A stretch of 64,000 nucleotides of DNA from Bacillota bacterium. GTDB taxonomy: Bacteria; Bacillota; Dethiobacteria; DTU022. The notes beneath the pieces are model-generated. The model was given only the letters and a program-made list of their open reading frames with translations. It had not been told where the DNA came from and ran no database searches. This document shows positions 52,778 through 60,981 of the stretch, piece by piece (the first letter of the stretch is position 1; every line of letters starts with the position of its first letter). The translations under genes were made by a program, and so were the position numbers. Location: assembly GCA_033549065.1 (NCBI GenBank), contig JAWSUE010000003.1, forward strand, positions 124,001 through 188,000. The letters run 5' to 3'.

Positions 52778-52943
52778 ACGTCAATCGCACAGGGGGACGG
52801 TTCTTCTGTGTCACTTATTTATTCTAAAGTCTGTAACAAAAATTTATAAAACATCCCAATTGACTAAATTGAACCGTCCTTTTGCGCAACTAAATGACAC
52901 AGAAGAACCGTCCCCCTGTGCGGTCCCCCTGTGCGATTGACGT
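52778..52943. repeat. Inverted REP pair enclosing an 81-base segment, MITE-like
   Basis: Left arm 52778-52813 and right arm 52895-52943 are inverted copies (ACGTCAATCGCAC ... TGACAC-AGAAGAACC-GTCCCC). The right arm has an extra 13-base duplication of GTCCCCCTGTGCG. The middle has a partial third REP core (GAACCGTCC at 52871). The ends are 13-base inverted repeats, as in a small non-autonomous element. Confidence 0.8.
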
Positions 52944-52999
52944 AAAATACTTTATATAGTATTATTATAAATGTTTATTATAGTGCTAAATATAGTACT
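52937..52999 (+). promoter_or_regulatory. Promoter and paired operators of the YefM/RelE-type module
   Basis: TTGACG (52937-52942, within the REP arm), 17 bases, TATTAT (52960-52965). Dyad 1 is AATACT-TTATAT-AGTATT (52946-52963) in the spacer, dyad 2 is AGTGCT-AAATAT-AGTACT (52982-52999); both are 6-6-6 and their centres are 36 bp apart. This fits the autoregulation by antitoxin/toxin complex. Confidence 0.65.
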
Positions 53000-53018
53000 G
53001 AAAAGAGAGGTGAATTCT

Positions 53019-53276
53019 ATGGACAATTATATCACCGCTAATGATTTAAAAACAAAAGGTGTCTCTGCAATTGATATGGCAGTTAAAGAATCTGATGAAG
53101 TGGTAGTAACTGTCAGAGGCAAGAGTACATATGTAATAATTCCAATTGAGAAATATAATTATTACCGGGAATGCGAACTTGAATCAGCAATTAATGAAAC
53201 TCTAAAAGAAATTGAGCAGGGTAAATATGTTGCTGAAAATGTAGAAGAACATATTAAGAGGATTACTAATGCATAA
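53019..53276 (+). CDS. Type II antitoxin, Phd/YefM family
   Basis: About 85 residues. The N-terminal D-N-Y-I-T-A-N-D-L-K-T-K-G-V-S-A-I-D and V-V-V-T-V-R-G-K-S-T-Y-V-I-I-P-I-E-K-Y are the Phd/YefM DNA-binding fold; the C-terminal helix would wrap the toxin. ATG 53019 follows GAGAGGTG. It overlaps the toxin gene by 8 bases. Confidence 0.88.
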   Translation: MDNYITANDLKTKGVSAIDMAVKESDEVVVTVRGKSTYVIIPIEKYNYYRECELESAINETLKEIEQGKYVAENVEEHIKRITNA

Positions 53277-53544
53277 AATCATCTACACTGATAATTATAA
53301 TAAAAAAGCGGCTGCTTTTCTAAAAAAGCACCCGGAGCTAACAAACCAATATAGTAAAACGCTGAAACTACTTGAACTCAATCCCGGTCATCCTTCCTTA
53401 AAACTGCACAAATTAAAAGGTTCATACGCAGATCTATACGGAGCTTCAATCAATATAAATTACCGGATCAGCCTTTTATTTATTATTCATGATGACCTCA
53501 TCATTCCTGTAAATGTAGGTTCCCATGATGATGTTTACAAATAA
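53269..53544 (+). CDS. Type II toxin, RelE/YafQ-like ribonuclease
   Basis: 91 residues of the RelE/ParE superfamily. K-K-A-A-A-F-L-K-K-H-P-E-L, L-K-L-H-K-L-K-G-S-Y-A-D-L-Y-G-A-S-I-N-I-N-Y-R-I, and the C-terminal V-G-S-H-D-D-V-Y. The fold would cut mRNA on the ribosome, neutralised by the antitoxin. The H/D-D-V-Y ending resembles the YafQ type; the active residue set needs structure. TA gene order is standard antitoxin-toxin. Confidence 0.85.
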   Translation: MHKIIYTDNYNKKAAAFLKKHPELTNQYSKTLKLLELNPGHPSLKLHKLKGSYADLYGASININYRISLLFIIHDDLIIPVNVGSHDDVYK

Positions 53545-53564
53545 AATTGCTAGGGAGAGATATT

Positions 53565-54713
53565 ATGGCTCAACTTGAATTAATCGCCACATCAACCTTT
53601 GGACTTGAAGCCCTGGTTGCCAAAGAGGTAAAAGCCCTGGGTTATAAGCAGGTGACTGTGGAAAACGGAAAGGTCACCTTTACAGCAGATGAGAATGCAA
53701 TCTGCCGCACTAATTTATGGCTACGCACAGCAGACCGGATCCGGCTTAAAGTTGGTGAATTCAAAGCTACAACTTTTGATGAACTTTTTGAAAAAACCAA
53801 GGCCCTGCCCTGGCCTGACATACTCCCGGCAAAGGCAAATTTTCCTGTTGATGGCAAATCAGTCAAATCAACTCTCTTCAGCATTTCTGACTGCCAGGCA
53901 ATTGTCAAAAAAGCGGTAGTGGAAAGCATGAAAAAGAATTACCAGACAGAGTGGTTTAAAGAAGACGGCCCGCTTTACCGTATCGAGGTGGCTCTCCTTA
54001 AAGATACAGCCACCCTGACAATCGATACCAGCGGCGCCGGGCTGCATAAGCGCGGTTACCGCCTGAGTGGCAGCGGTGCACCACTGAGGGAAACTTTGGC
54101 AGCCGCCCTGGTGCTGATCTCTCGCTGGGAACCGGATAGAACGCTTATTGACCCTTTGTGTGGATCTGGAACTATTCCGATTGAAGCTGCCCTGATCGGA
54201 CAAAATATTGCTCCGGGAATGAACCGGACTTTCGCTTCCGAAGAATGGCCGAATATACCACGGGATCTCTGGCGTAATGCCCGCAAGGAAACCCATGATC
54301 TGGCCAATTATTCACAAAAGCTCGATATCAGCGGCACGGACATCAGCAGTGAAGCCATTAAAACTGCCCGTCGGAATGCCGCAAAAGCTGGAGTAGAAGA
54401 TTCTATACACTTCCAGGTCAGACCGCTTGCTGAATTAAGTTCAAAAAAGAAATACGGCAAGCTTATCTGTAACCCGCCGTATGGAGAACGTTTGGGGGAT
54501 ATAAAAGAAATTGAAAAACTTTATCGAGAAATGGGCAAATCCTTTAAAACTCTCGATACATGGTCCTGGTATATTATCACGGCATATGAAGATTTTGAAA
54601 GGGCTTTCGGAAAGAAAGCCTCAAAAAGGCGCAAACTTTACCACGGCAATATTAAGGTCCAGTATTACCAGTATTTTGGTCCAGAACCTGCAACAAAAAA
54701 TAAAGAGGGTTAA
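53565..54713 (+). CDS. THUMP-domain rRNA/RNA N2-guanine methyltransferase (RlmL/YpsC-like)
   Basis: About 382 residues. N-terminal ferredoxin-like and THUMP domains, then a class I methyltransferase with D-P-L-C-G-S-G-T-I-P-I-E-A-A (SAM motif I) and N-P-P-Y-G-E-R-L (catalytic motif IV). Such YpsC/RlmL enzymes methylate 23S rRNA guanine. ATG 53565 follows AGGGAGAG; an ATG 53547 upstream is less likely. It sits after the toxin gene by chance or operon. Confidence 0.88.
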   Translation: MAQLELIATSTFGLEALVAKEVKALGYKQVTVENGKVTFTADENAICRTNLWLRTADRIRLKVGEFKATTFDELFEKTKALPWPDILPAKANFPVDGKSVKSTLFSISDCQAIVKKAVVESMKKNYQTEWFKEDGPLYRIEVALLKDTATLTIDTSGAGLHKRGYRLSGSGAPLRETLAAALVLISRWEPDRTLIDPLCGSGTIPIEAALIGQNIAPGMNRTFASEEWPNIPRDLWRNARKETHDLANYSQKLDISGTDISSEAIKTARRNAAKAGVEDSIHFQVRPLAELSSKKKYGKLICNPPYGERLGDIKEIEKLYREMGKSFKTLDTWSWYIITAYEDFERAFGKKASKRRKLYHGNIKVQYYQYFGPEPATKNKEG

Positions 54714-54740
54714 ATTATGTCACCCTTAATGCTGATTTTT

Positions 54741-55046
54741 TTAATCCTCATCTTTTTCCCACTTAAACTTATCCGCAGCCTCTTTGAAACCTGCCGACAG
54801 TGACTTCCAGGCAGATTCAAAACCATCCTTTAAAGATTCCCATGACTCTTCATTGGTCTCGGCCAACTCTTTCAATTTCTGAGTGCCTTCTTCAATCTTT
54901 TTTTCCAAAACCTTAATCTGCTCAGGCATGTTTTTGAAAGCTTCAGCCCCCGCTGCTCCAGCCTTCTTTTTCAAATCTTTAACCTCTTCAACCCAGCCTT
55001 CCAACTGCTTTTGCAGATATTTGCGATAGCTATCTTTGTCTTCCAC
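54741..55046 (-). CDS. Hypothetical coiled-coil protein
   Basis: About 101 residues, nearly all helix: Y-R-K-Y-L-Q-K-Q-L-E-G-W, K-V-L-E-K-K-I-E-E-G-T-Q-K-L-K-E-L-A, then W-E-S-L-K-D-G-F-E-S-A-W-K-S-L-S-A-G-F. The last motif, repeated G-F-E-S-A-W and G-F-K-E-A-A, is found in sll1863-like stress proteins. GTG 55046 fits AGAGGTG better than GTG 55055. The function is unknown. Confidence 0.65.
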   Translation of the reverse strand: MEDKDSYRKYLQKQLEGWVEEVKDLKKKAGAAGAEAFKNMPEQIKVLEKKIEEGTQKLKELAETNEESWESLKDGFESAWKSLSAGFKEAADKFKWEKDED

Positions 55047-55055
55047 AATTCTCAC

Positions 55056-55383
55056 CTCTATTATGTAATTTAGCTATTCTCCCAAAACATTAAACAATCT
55101 TCACGCTTCTGAGTTAATTATATAGCATTTTTGATAAATTTTATTTTTCAATACGCCCGAATGCATCCAGAAATAATAGTGCTTTCAGAGTCAGTATAGC
55201 TTTCCAGTTATTCCATGAATCCCTTAATTCATCTTCATAATATTGCCTATTTAGCTTTCCACAGTAAAAATTTTTCCCTTCAATTATTTTATAAAAATAT
55301 TTTATAAAAAACTATTGACTAATTTCATAAAATATATTATATAGTAAATAGGTTTATAATATAAAGTTAAAAGGGTGAGTCAA
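55056..55383. other. AT-rich intergenic region with promoter
   Basis: 328 bases between divergent genes. No gene is supported. It holds the promoter at 55315-55343 and stretches of A/T tracts before it. Confidence 0.6.
55315..55343 (+). promoter_or_regulatory. Promoter for the membrane protein-regulator-exporter cluster
   Basis: TTGACT (55315-55320), 17 bases, TATATA (55338-55343), with A/T-rich upstream sequence. No palindrome is clear enough to call an operator. Confidence 0.5.
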
Positions 55384-56055
55384 GTGGATAATAAACCTCA
55401 GGAACTGAAAGAAGTTATTGCTGACCTGCAGTTGATCAAGGAAGCCATCATCAAAAGCGACAGTATATTCAATTTTATTGATATCCGGAAAGCAGTTAGA
55501 AGCGTTACACTCATTGCGGGACTAATCATAGCCTTTTTTGCTGTTGTATCATACTACCTGGGTGAATACTACGAATCCTTTGGAGCAGTTCCACTCGGAA
55601 TCAGAATTGCCCTCTACATTTTAATCGGGCTGGCTTGCTGTTTAGTCGGGTTTCTTAAGATTGGTAACTTCCTGAAAAGCGCCAGGGGTATTCGCAATGA
55701 CATTAACCTGGACAAGTTATTCTCGGAAATCTACACTCCCCGCTTGCTCTTGTTAATGATCCCCAATATACTGGTCATAATTCTAGTAACCATCTTCCTC
55801 TGCAGCAAAGACCTGACAAGCTATATTATTCCAACCCTTTCGATCCTTTCGGGACTGATGTTTCTCTCAACCAGCCCCATCTTTTCTCTAAAGGAATATA
55901 ATCTGTTAAGCATGTGGCTGATCGCAACGGGTCTTTTATCACTCTTCACTGCTGAAATAATTCATCCCATGGCCGTTCTTGGTTTCACATTTTCAGCAGG
56001 ATTTATCATTTCATCCCTGCTGCTCTATCTGGATCTACCCGGGCATAAATCTTAA
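55384..56055 (+). CDS. Polytopic membrane protein, unknown function
   Basis: About 223 residues: a cytoplasmic helical start of about 40 residues, then five to six TM helices. No family is recognised. GTG 55384 is preferred for its AAAAGGG spacing; GTG 55375 also possible. It is followed after 12 bases by a winged-helix regulator, and both are found together in Firmicutes, so a joint role in a regulated membrane process is likely. Confidence 0.65.
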   Translation: MDNKPQELKEVIADLQLIKEAIIKSDSIFNFIDIRKAVRSVTLIAGLIIAFFAVVSYYLGEYYESFGAVPLGIRIALYILIGLACCLVGFLKIGNFLKSARGIRNDINLDKLFSEIYTPRLLLLMIPNILVIILVTIFLCSKDLTSYIIPTLSILSGLMFLSTSPIFSLKEYNLLSMWLIATGLLSLFTAEIIHPMAVLGFTFSAGFIISSLLLYLDLPGHKS

Positions 56056-56067
56056 GAGGTAATCACA

Positions 56068-56418
56068 ATGAGCAAAAGCAGAAAAAAAGATAATAAACCT
56101 GATCTTGACCGGTTAATCCACGAACCAGCCCGCCTCCAGATAATCAGCTACCTGGCTGCGGGAGGTCAAAATGTACCGTTTAGAGAGCTTAATGAAAAAT
56201 TAGGTTTAACTGCGGGTAATCTTTCAGTTCAGTTGAAAAGGCTGGAAGAAGCAGGCTACATATCCATTATCAAATCATTTAAAGATAACCGGCCGCTTAC
56301 TTCGGTTTCACTGACTCTGTCTGGAATGGAAGCTTTAAAGGAATACCTGCAGGAACTGGAAAAGATGATCGATCGCTTAAAGGAGGCAATGCCTCCACCA
56401 GAACAGGATAATGTATAG
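56068..56418 (+). CDS. Winged-helix transcriptional regulator (HTH_34/ArsR-like)
   Basis: 116 residues. D-R-L-I-H-E-P-A-R-L-Q-I-I-S-Y-L, then F-R-E-L-N-E-K-L-G-L-T-A-G-N-L-S-V-Q-L-K-R-L-E-E-A-G-Y-I (recognition helix) and a C-terminal dimer helix. HTH_34 family. It probably regulates the membrane protein, the MORN-ABC genes, or both. ATG 56068 follows AGAGGTAAT. Confidence 0.85.
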   Translation: MSKSRKKDNKPDLDRLIHEPARLQIISYLAAGGQNVPFRELNEKLGLTAGNLSVQLKRLEEAGYISIIKSFKDNRPLTSVSLTLSGMEALKEYLQELEKMIDRLKEAMPPPEQDNV

Positions 56419-56485
56419 ATGGTGAAACAATCTCCGCATAGATTTGGTCGAGAGTGAAAATATTAACTGAGAGGAGGCGAACGAA

Positions 56486-56608
56486 ATGCCGTGGTGGGGA
56501 TGGGTATTAATTGTTGTCGCAATAGCAATTATTTTACCGCTGAAAATCAAAGTGTGGAAAATGCTTTTCTTAAAACCTAAAAAAGAAGAACCGGATGACG
56601 ATTATTAG
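56486..56608 (+). CDS. 40-residue single-TM peptide
   Basis: M-P-W-W-G-W then a TM helix, then a K/E/D-rich tail ending D-D-D-Y. GAGAGGAGG precedes the ATG at 56486 with good spacing, and the stop is TAG at 56606. It lies between the regulator and the MORN-ABC gene. No family is known; an accessory of the exporter is possible. Confidence 0.55.
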   Translation: MPWWGWVLIVVAIAIILPLKIKVWKMLFLKPKKEEPDDDY

Positions 56609-56715
56609 AAAACAATAAGAAATGAGCACAGTAATTTGTTTTTCATGAATGTTTCCTGATAAGATAGGGCTGGTAATAAGTTATTTAAATTAGCCCAGAT
56701 GAAGGCTGGTGATTA

Positions 56716-57960
56716 TTGGTGGTTGAATTCGAAAAGACCCCGGAAAAACAAAGTATCCCATGGATGGGCGGCAAATATGCCGGGCAGCTTAGAGATAACA
56801 TCCCTCACGGACAGGGCAGACTGGCGCTGCCTGACGGTACAAGATATGACGGTGATTGGAAAGAAGGAAAACCTCACGGCAGGGGAACAGTATTCTACGC
56901 CGGCGGCGGAATTTACAAGGGAGAACTGGTTGAAGGTAAAAGACACGGTTACGGAATCTACAGTAAACCGGACGGTAAAGTCCTTAAAGGACTGTGGGAA
57001 AACGGCAGCTTTGTTAAGTCCTTCGAAGAGGTCTTCAAGCCTTTTGACGAAACCAAAGAGCCTTTGCCTGAGCAGACCGCTGGAATTAAAGCAAGAACTG
57101 ACACCCCAGCAATTAACGTTCAGAATCTAAGCCACTGGTATGGCAGTCTACAGGCTGTAAAAGATATCAGTTTCAAAGTCTATCCGGGAGAAATTCTCGG
57201 CTTTCTAGGCCCCAATGGAGCTGGTAAGTCGACAACGATCAAGGTATTGACCGGCCAACTTGAGCTTAAAGGAGGCGCCGCCCAAATACTGGGTCGCGAT
57301 ATCGGGAGGGATGATCCGGTTATTCAATCACAGATCGGTGTCTCTTTCGAAGAGAAAAACCTCTATCTGGAGATGACCGCCCTTGAGAACCTGGACTTTT
57401 TTGCCTCCCTCTTCGGTATCCGCAACCCCGACTCGCTGGGAGCACTACGCCGGGTAGGGCTTGCCGATCGCGCCAAAGATCGCGTATCGAACTATTCGAA
57501 AGGGATGCGCCAACGACTGATGATCGCCCGGGCTTTTATCAACAAGCCAAAAGTCCTGTTCCTTGACGAACCGACAGATGGCCTTGATCCGGTTACAGCA
57601 GCAGCCATAAGAAAAACTATCAAGGAAGAAGCCGACCGGGGAGCAGCCGTTTTATTAACAACTCACAATATGCATGAAGCCGACGAGCTCTCAGACCGGG
57701 TAGCCTTCATCAATGAAGGAGAAATTGTCGCCCTCGATACTGCTGAGAGTTTAAAACTGAAGCACGGCAAAAGATCGGTAAAAGTCCGCCTACGCGACGG
57801 TAACGAGGTAAGAGAGGAAAACCTTCCCCTGGATGGTGAACAATCATCATCCAGGTTAAGCACTCTGGCTGCTTCACCTGACCTTATGACTATCCATACG
57901 GAAGAAGCAACCCTGGAAGCGATCTTTATCAAGCTTACCGGTAGGGGGCTGGTGGGATGA
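56716..57960 (+). CDS. MORN-repeat/ABC transporter ATPase fusion
   Basis: 414 residues. Residues about 21-99 hold three to four MORN units (Y-A-G-Q-L-R-D-N-I-P-H-G-Q-G, Y-D-G-D-W-K-E-G-K-P-H-G-R-G, Y-K-G-E-L-V-E-G-K-R-H-G-Y-G, K-G-L-W-E-N-G). A linker leads to an ABC ATPase from about 133 with G-P-N-G-A-G-K-S-T, Y-S-K-G-M-R-Q-R-L signature, V-L-F-L-D-E-P-T-D-G-L-D and T-T-H-N-M. The two permease genes after it are its partners. MORN repeats often bind lipids or proteins; a sensor or membrane contact for an exporter is inferred. The start TTG 56716 is weakly supported. Confidence 0.82.
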   Translation: MVVEFEKTPEKQSIPWMGGKYAGQLRDNIPHGQGRLALPDGTRYDGDWKEGKPHGRGTVFYAGGGIYKGELVEGKRHGYGIYSKPDGKVLKGLWENGSFVKSFEEVFKPFDETKEPLPEQTAGIKARTDTPAINVQNLSHWYGSLQAVKDISFKVYPGEILGFLGPNGAGKSTTIKVLTGQLELKGGAAQILGRDIGRDDPVIQSQIGVSFEEKNLYLEMTALENLDFFASLFGIRNPDSLGALRRVGLADRAKDRVSNYSKGMRQRLMIARAFINKPKVLFLDEPTDGLDPVTAAAIRKTIKEEADRGAAVLLTTHNMHEADELSDRVAFINEGEIVALDTAESLKLKHGKRSVKVRLRDGNEVREENLPLDGEQSSSRLSTLAASPDLMTIHTEEATLEAIFIKLTGRGLVG

Positions 57961-59201
57961 AATCACAAATTTCAGGAAGCAAGCTTCTTCTGGCCATACT
58001 CAAAAAGGATCTCAAGGTGTACAGCAGGAATACCATTTACCTCTTCCTGACCATTATTAGCCTAGTCTTCTTTGTCGCCATTTTCTGGATAGTGCCTGAC
58101 ACTGTAGAAGAAGATATTACCTTTGCCATAACCCCTCCACTCTCTGAATTATTCAGCGAAGGAAGGGATGTTTTGCTGGCTGCCGGAATCCCGGAGCAAC
58201 TCCTCGAACAATTTGACGATCTTGAAGCAGCCTTCGAAGAAGAAGGCCTGATGCTGGTCGAGTTTGAAAACGAAGATCAACTGAAAAAAGCAATTACGCA
58301 GGACCTGGAAGTTTACAAGACAGAGCAGGGTCGGTTTGTTATTCATGATCCTGACGGAGAACAAAAAAAGCCCGAGAATTCGAAAAGAATCAGGTTGGAC
58401 ATCGGTATGTCATTTCCCCCTACCTTCTTTGGTGATGTGGTTGTGGGAGTAAGACCAACAGTTACCGTTTTTGCCGACGCGGCTGTCCCCGATGAAATCA
58501 GGGGAGCCATGCAGGGATTTATTCGCGAGATGGCTTACCAGCTGGCCGGACATGAATTGCCGGTCGAACTTCCCGATGAAGAAATGATCATTTTAGGGCA
58601 GGACCGCCTGGGTGCCCAGATCTCAACAAGAACAAAAATGAGACCACTGATTGCCTTCTTTATCCTGATGATGGAAACATTTGCCCTGGCTTCGTTGATC
58701 TCCAACGAAGTTCTGCAGCGCACCGTTACTGCCCTTCTGGTCACACCAATGCGGGTCTGGCACTTTCTGACAGCCAAAACAATTTTCGGGATGGCCCTGG
58801 CCATGAGCCAGGGATTGATCGTTCTAATATTCGTCAGGGCTTTTACTGCTGAAAATTGGCCGCTGCTTTTATTAACAATATTCCTCGGTTCGCTGCTCTT
58901 TACAGCAGTTGCCATGCTTGTTGGTGCGGCAGGAAAAGATTTTATCGGACAACTGATGTTCAGCATGCTCTTTATCATTCCCTTAATGATCCCTTCATTT
59001 GCCGTCCTCTTTCCTGGTTCGGTAGCAACTTGGGTCAGGGCTCTTCCCAGTTACCCCATAGTCAACCTACTTTATGAAGTAACCATTCATGGAGCAACCT
59101 GGGCTGATTCGTATACTTCATTGCTCTATGCTGCTTTATGGGTCCTGATTATCTTTGCAGCGGGACTCTTCGTCTTGAAAAGGAAGGTGGCTACGCTATG
59201 A
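57957..59201 (+). CDS. ABC-2 type permease (exporter subunit 1)
   Basis: 414 residues: TM1, an extracytoplasmic region of about 180 residues, then five C-terminal TMs. ABC-2/NatB-like. Overlaps the ATPase gene by 4 bases (ATGA). With the next gene it would form a heterodimeric exporter. The outer region is Glu/Asp-rich, possibly for a cationic substrate. Confidence 0.85.
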   Translation: MKSQISGSKLLLAILKKDLKVYSRNTIYLFLTIISLVFFVAIFWIVPDTVEEDITFAITPPLSELFSEGRDVLLAAGIPEQLLEQFDDLEAAFEEEGLMLVEFENEDQLKKAITQDLEVYKTEQGRFVIHDPDGEQKKPENSKRIRLDIGMSFPPTFFGDVVVGVRPTVTVFADAAVPDEIRGAMQGFIREMAYQLAGHELPVELPDEEMIILGQDRLGAQISTRTKMRPLIAFFILMMETFALASLISNEVLQRTVTALLVTPMRVWHFLTAKTIFGMALAMSQGLIVLIFVRAFTAENWPLLLLTIFLGSLLFTAVAMLVGAAGKDFIGQLMFSMLFIIPLMIPSFAVLFPGSVATWVRALPSYPIVNLLYEVTIHGATWADSYTSLLYAALWVLIIFAAGLFVLKRKVATL

Positions 59202-60247
59202 GTATCAATCGAGTATTAAAGATCCTATTCAAAGATTTTTCTGTTGGGCCGCGTAAATCATTTTTTATCTGGGCGCTGATCATGCCCTTTGCCCTAACCC
59301 TTCTTTTTCAGGTTACGTTCGGGTCTCTCTTTGAACCGAAACCACGGGTAGGTATTGTCGACTTCGGTAATTCGGCTGTTACCACGGCGGTTCAGGAGCT
59401 GGAAGGATTTGAGGTTTCCATCCTGGATTATACCGACGAACTGATTGAAATGGTTGAACAGCACGATCTTGATGCCGGACTGATCCTTACAGCCGGATTC
59501 GACGAAGCTGTTAAAGCCGGCGAAAAACCGAAGCTCGATTTCTATATTAGCGGAGAAAGCCTTGCTTCTAACCGGATCATTATCAGTGTCATGGCTATTG
59601 AACAGATCAGGGAGTTGGAAGAAGGAGATCCTCCTGTTGATGTACAGATGGTATACTTCGGTGAGCCAGGCCTCCCTATATCAATCAGGCTGGTCCCGGT
59701 TATTGTCTTCTATGCACTGGTCATGGCCGGTATATGGGTGCCGAGTTCCAGTCTTGTTGAAGAAAAAGAACGGGGAACCCTGACTGCCATGATGGTTACT
59801 TCAGCCAGGTTGAATGAAATTCTGGCTGCCAAATGGCTTCTCGGTTTTATATTCGCTACTTTTCTTGCTGTAGTAACCTTGCTGTTAAACCGGGCATTCG
59901 GTCCACGGCCTTTGGAGGTTATAGTGGTTATTATCGTTGCCGCATCGCTTACATCAATGATCGGTCTGTTGGTCGGACTCTATTCCAAAACCGCAACCAT
60001 GCTCTTTACGCTGATCAAAAGCCTCGGAATGTTTCTATTTATTCCCGTAATCTTTTATATCTTCCCGGACTGGCCGCAGTGGATCGCCAAGATCTTCCCA
60101 CTATATTGGATAATCAGCCCCATCTGGGAAGTATCTATCATGGGTGAACCCTTAAGTTCGGTCTGGTTTGAACTTACAATTGCCATCGCCATTACCCTGA
60201 TCCTGATACCGCTATTGCTGCTTATCAGGAAAAGAGCAATGGTATAA
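59198..60247 (+). CDS. ABC-2 type permease (exporter subunit 2)
   Basis: 349 residues, same plan as the previous: N-terminal TM, outer domain of about 140 residues, five TMs with S-S-S-L-V-E-E-K-E-R-G-T-L-T-A-M-M (ABC-2 coupling region). ATG 59198 overlaps the preceding stop by 4 bases. The stop TAA at 60245 directly precedes a REP pair, which may serve as terminator. Confidence 0.85.
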   Translation: MSINRVLKILFKDFSVGPRKSFFIWALIMPFALTLLFQVTFGSLFEPKPRVGIVDFGNSAVTTAVQELEGFEVSILDYTDELIEMVEQHDLDAGLILTAGFDEAVKAGEKPKLDFYISGESLASNRIIISVMAIEQIRELEEGDPPVDVQMVYFGEPGLPISIRLVPVIVFYALVMAGIWVPSSSLVEEKERGTLTAMMVTSARLNEILAAKWLLGFIFATFLAVVTLLLNRAFGPRPLEVIVVIIVAASLTSMIGLLVGLYSKTATMLFTLIKSLGMFLFIPVIFYIFPDWPQWIAKIFPLYWIISPIWEVSIMGEPLSSVWFELTIAIAITLILIPLLLLIRKRAMV

Positions 60248-60326
60248 AACGTGTCAAGGGGACGGTTCTCCTGACACGTTATTCATTATTAAAAAATGTG
60301 TCAGAAGAACCGTCCCCTTGACACAT
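60248..60326. repeat. Inverted REP pair after the exporter genes
   Basis: Unit 60248-60280 (GTGTCAAGGGGACGGTTCTC orientation) and unit 60296-60326 (inverse) face each other with 15 bases between. Each has inverted ends and can form a hairpin; the pair is BIME-like. It abuts the permease stop and can terminate transcription. Confidence 0.85.
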
Positions 60327-60354
60327 GTTAAACACCCTTTTGAAAGGATATGAA

Positions 60355-60981
60355 ATGAGATATATCAAAAAAATACCACAGACTGACCAAAAACTAAGTG
60401 AAACGCTGCTGGCTGATGGGTGGCGAAAAATTAAGGAAGCACCGAATTTATATCTTTCCATACTTTTTTCCATACCATTCATGATTTTGAATGCCCTAAT
60501 CAGTTACTTGATTATCGCCTCTATTGATAATCAATTAGCTGCATCAATCCGGGAAATAATGTTTTCCGGGTCATGGTCAATAACTATCCGGTTTGACTAT
60601 ATTATATATGCTTACATATTAATTATTCTTCACGAAGCAGCTCATCTGCTATTTATACCAAATTTCCTGAAATCAGAAAAAACCTATTTCGGGATAAAAC
60701 CATGGGGTGGGTTTGTTTTTACGACCGAGCCTTTGACTAAAGGCAGATTTTTATTAATTTCAGTTACACCATTTCTATTGATTTCAGTTATCCTACCGGT
60801 GATCCTGGGTTTAATCGGAAATCTGAGCAGCCTTATAGTATTCACGGTTTTTCTGAATGCCCTGGCATCATCAGTGGACATGCTCAATACATTTTTAATC
60901 GCCGTCCAGGTTCCGCAGGGCAGCACGATTGTGAACAACGGATTTGAATCTTACTATGTGTCAGGAGAACCGCCCCCTTGA
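60355..60981 (+). CDS. DUF3267 metalloprotease-like membrane protein, C-terminus supplied by REP
   Basis: About 208 residues, four TM helices and H-E-A-A-H near residue 95, as in DUF3267 (site-2-protease-like). The last nine residues, V-S-G-E-P-P-P, are read from a REP (60957-60985), so the natural end has been replaced. ATG 60355 follows AAAGGA; an upstream ATG 60325 lies in the REP border and lacks such a site. It may be active, as the lost tail is short. Confidence 0.72.
   Translation: MRYIKKIPQTDQKLSETLLADGWRKIKEAPNLYLSILFSIPFMILNALISYLIIASIDNQLAASIREIMFSGSWSITIRFDYIIYAYILIILHEAAHLLFIPNFLKSEKTYFGIKPWGGFVFTTEPLTKGRFLLISVTPFLLISVILPVILGLIGNLSSLIVFTVFLNALASSVDMLNTFLIAVQVPQGSTIVNNGFESYYVSGEPPP

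Noticed and set aside
60325-60354. ATG at 60325 as start of the DUF3267 gene
   Set aside because: It lies at the REP border without a Shine-Dalgarno; ATG 60355 has AAAGGA at proper distance and fits the family start.
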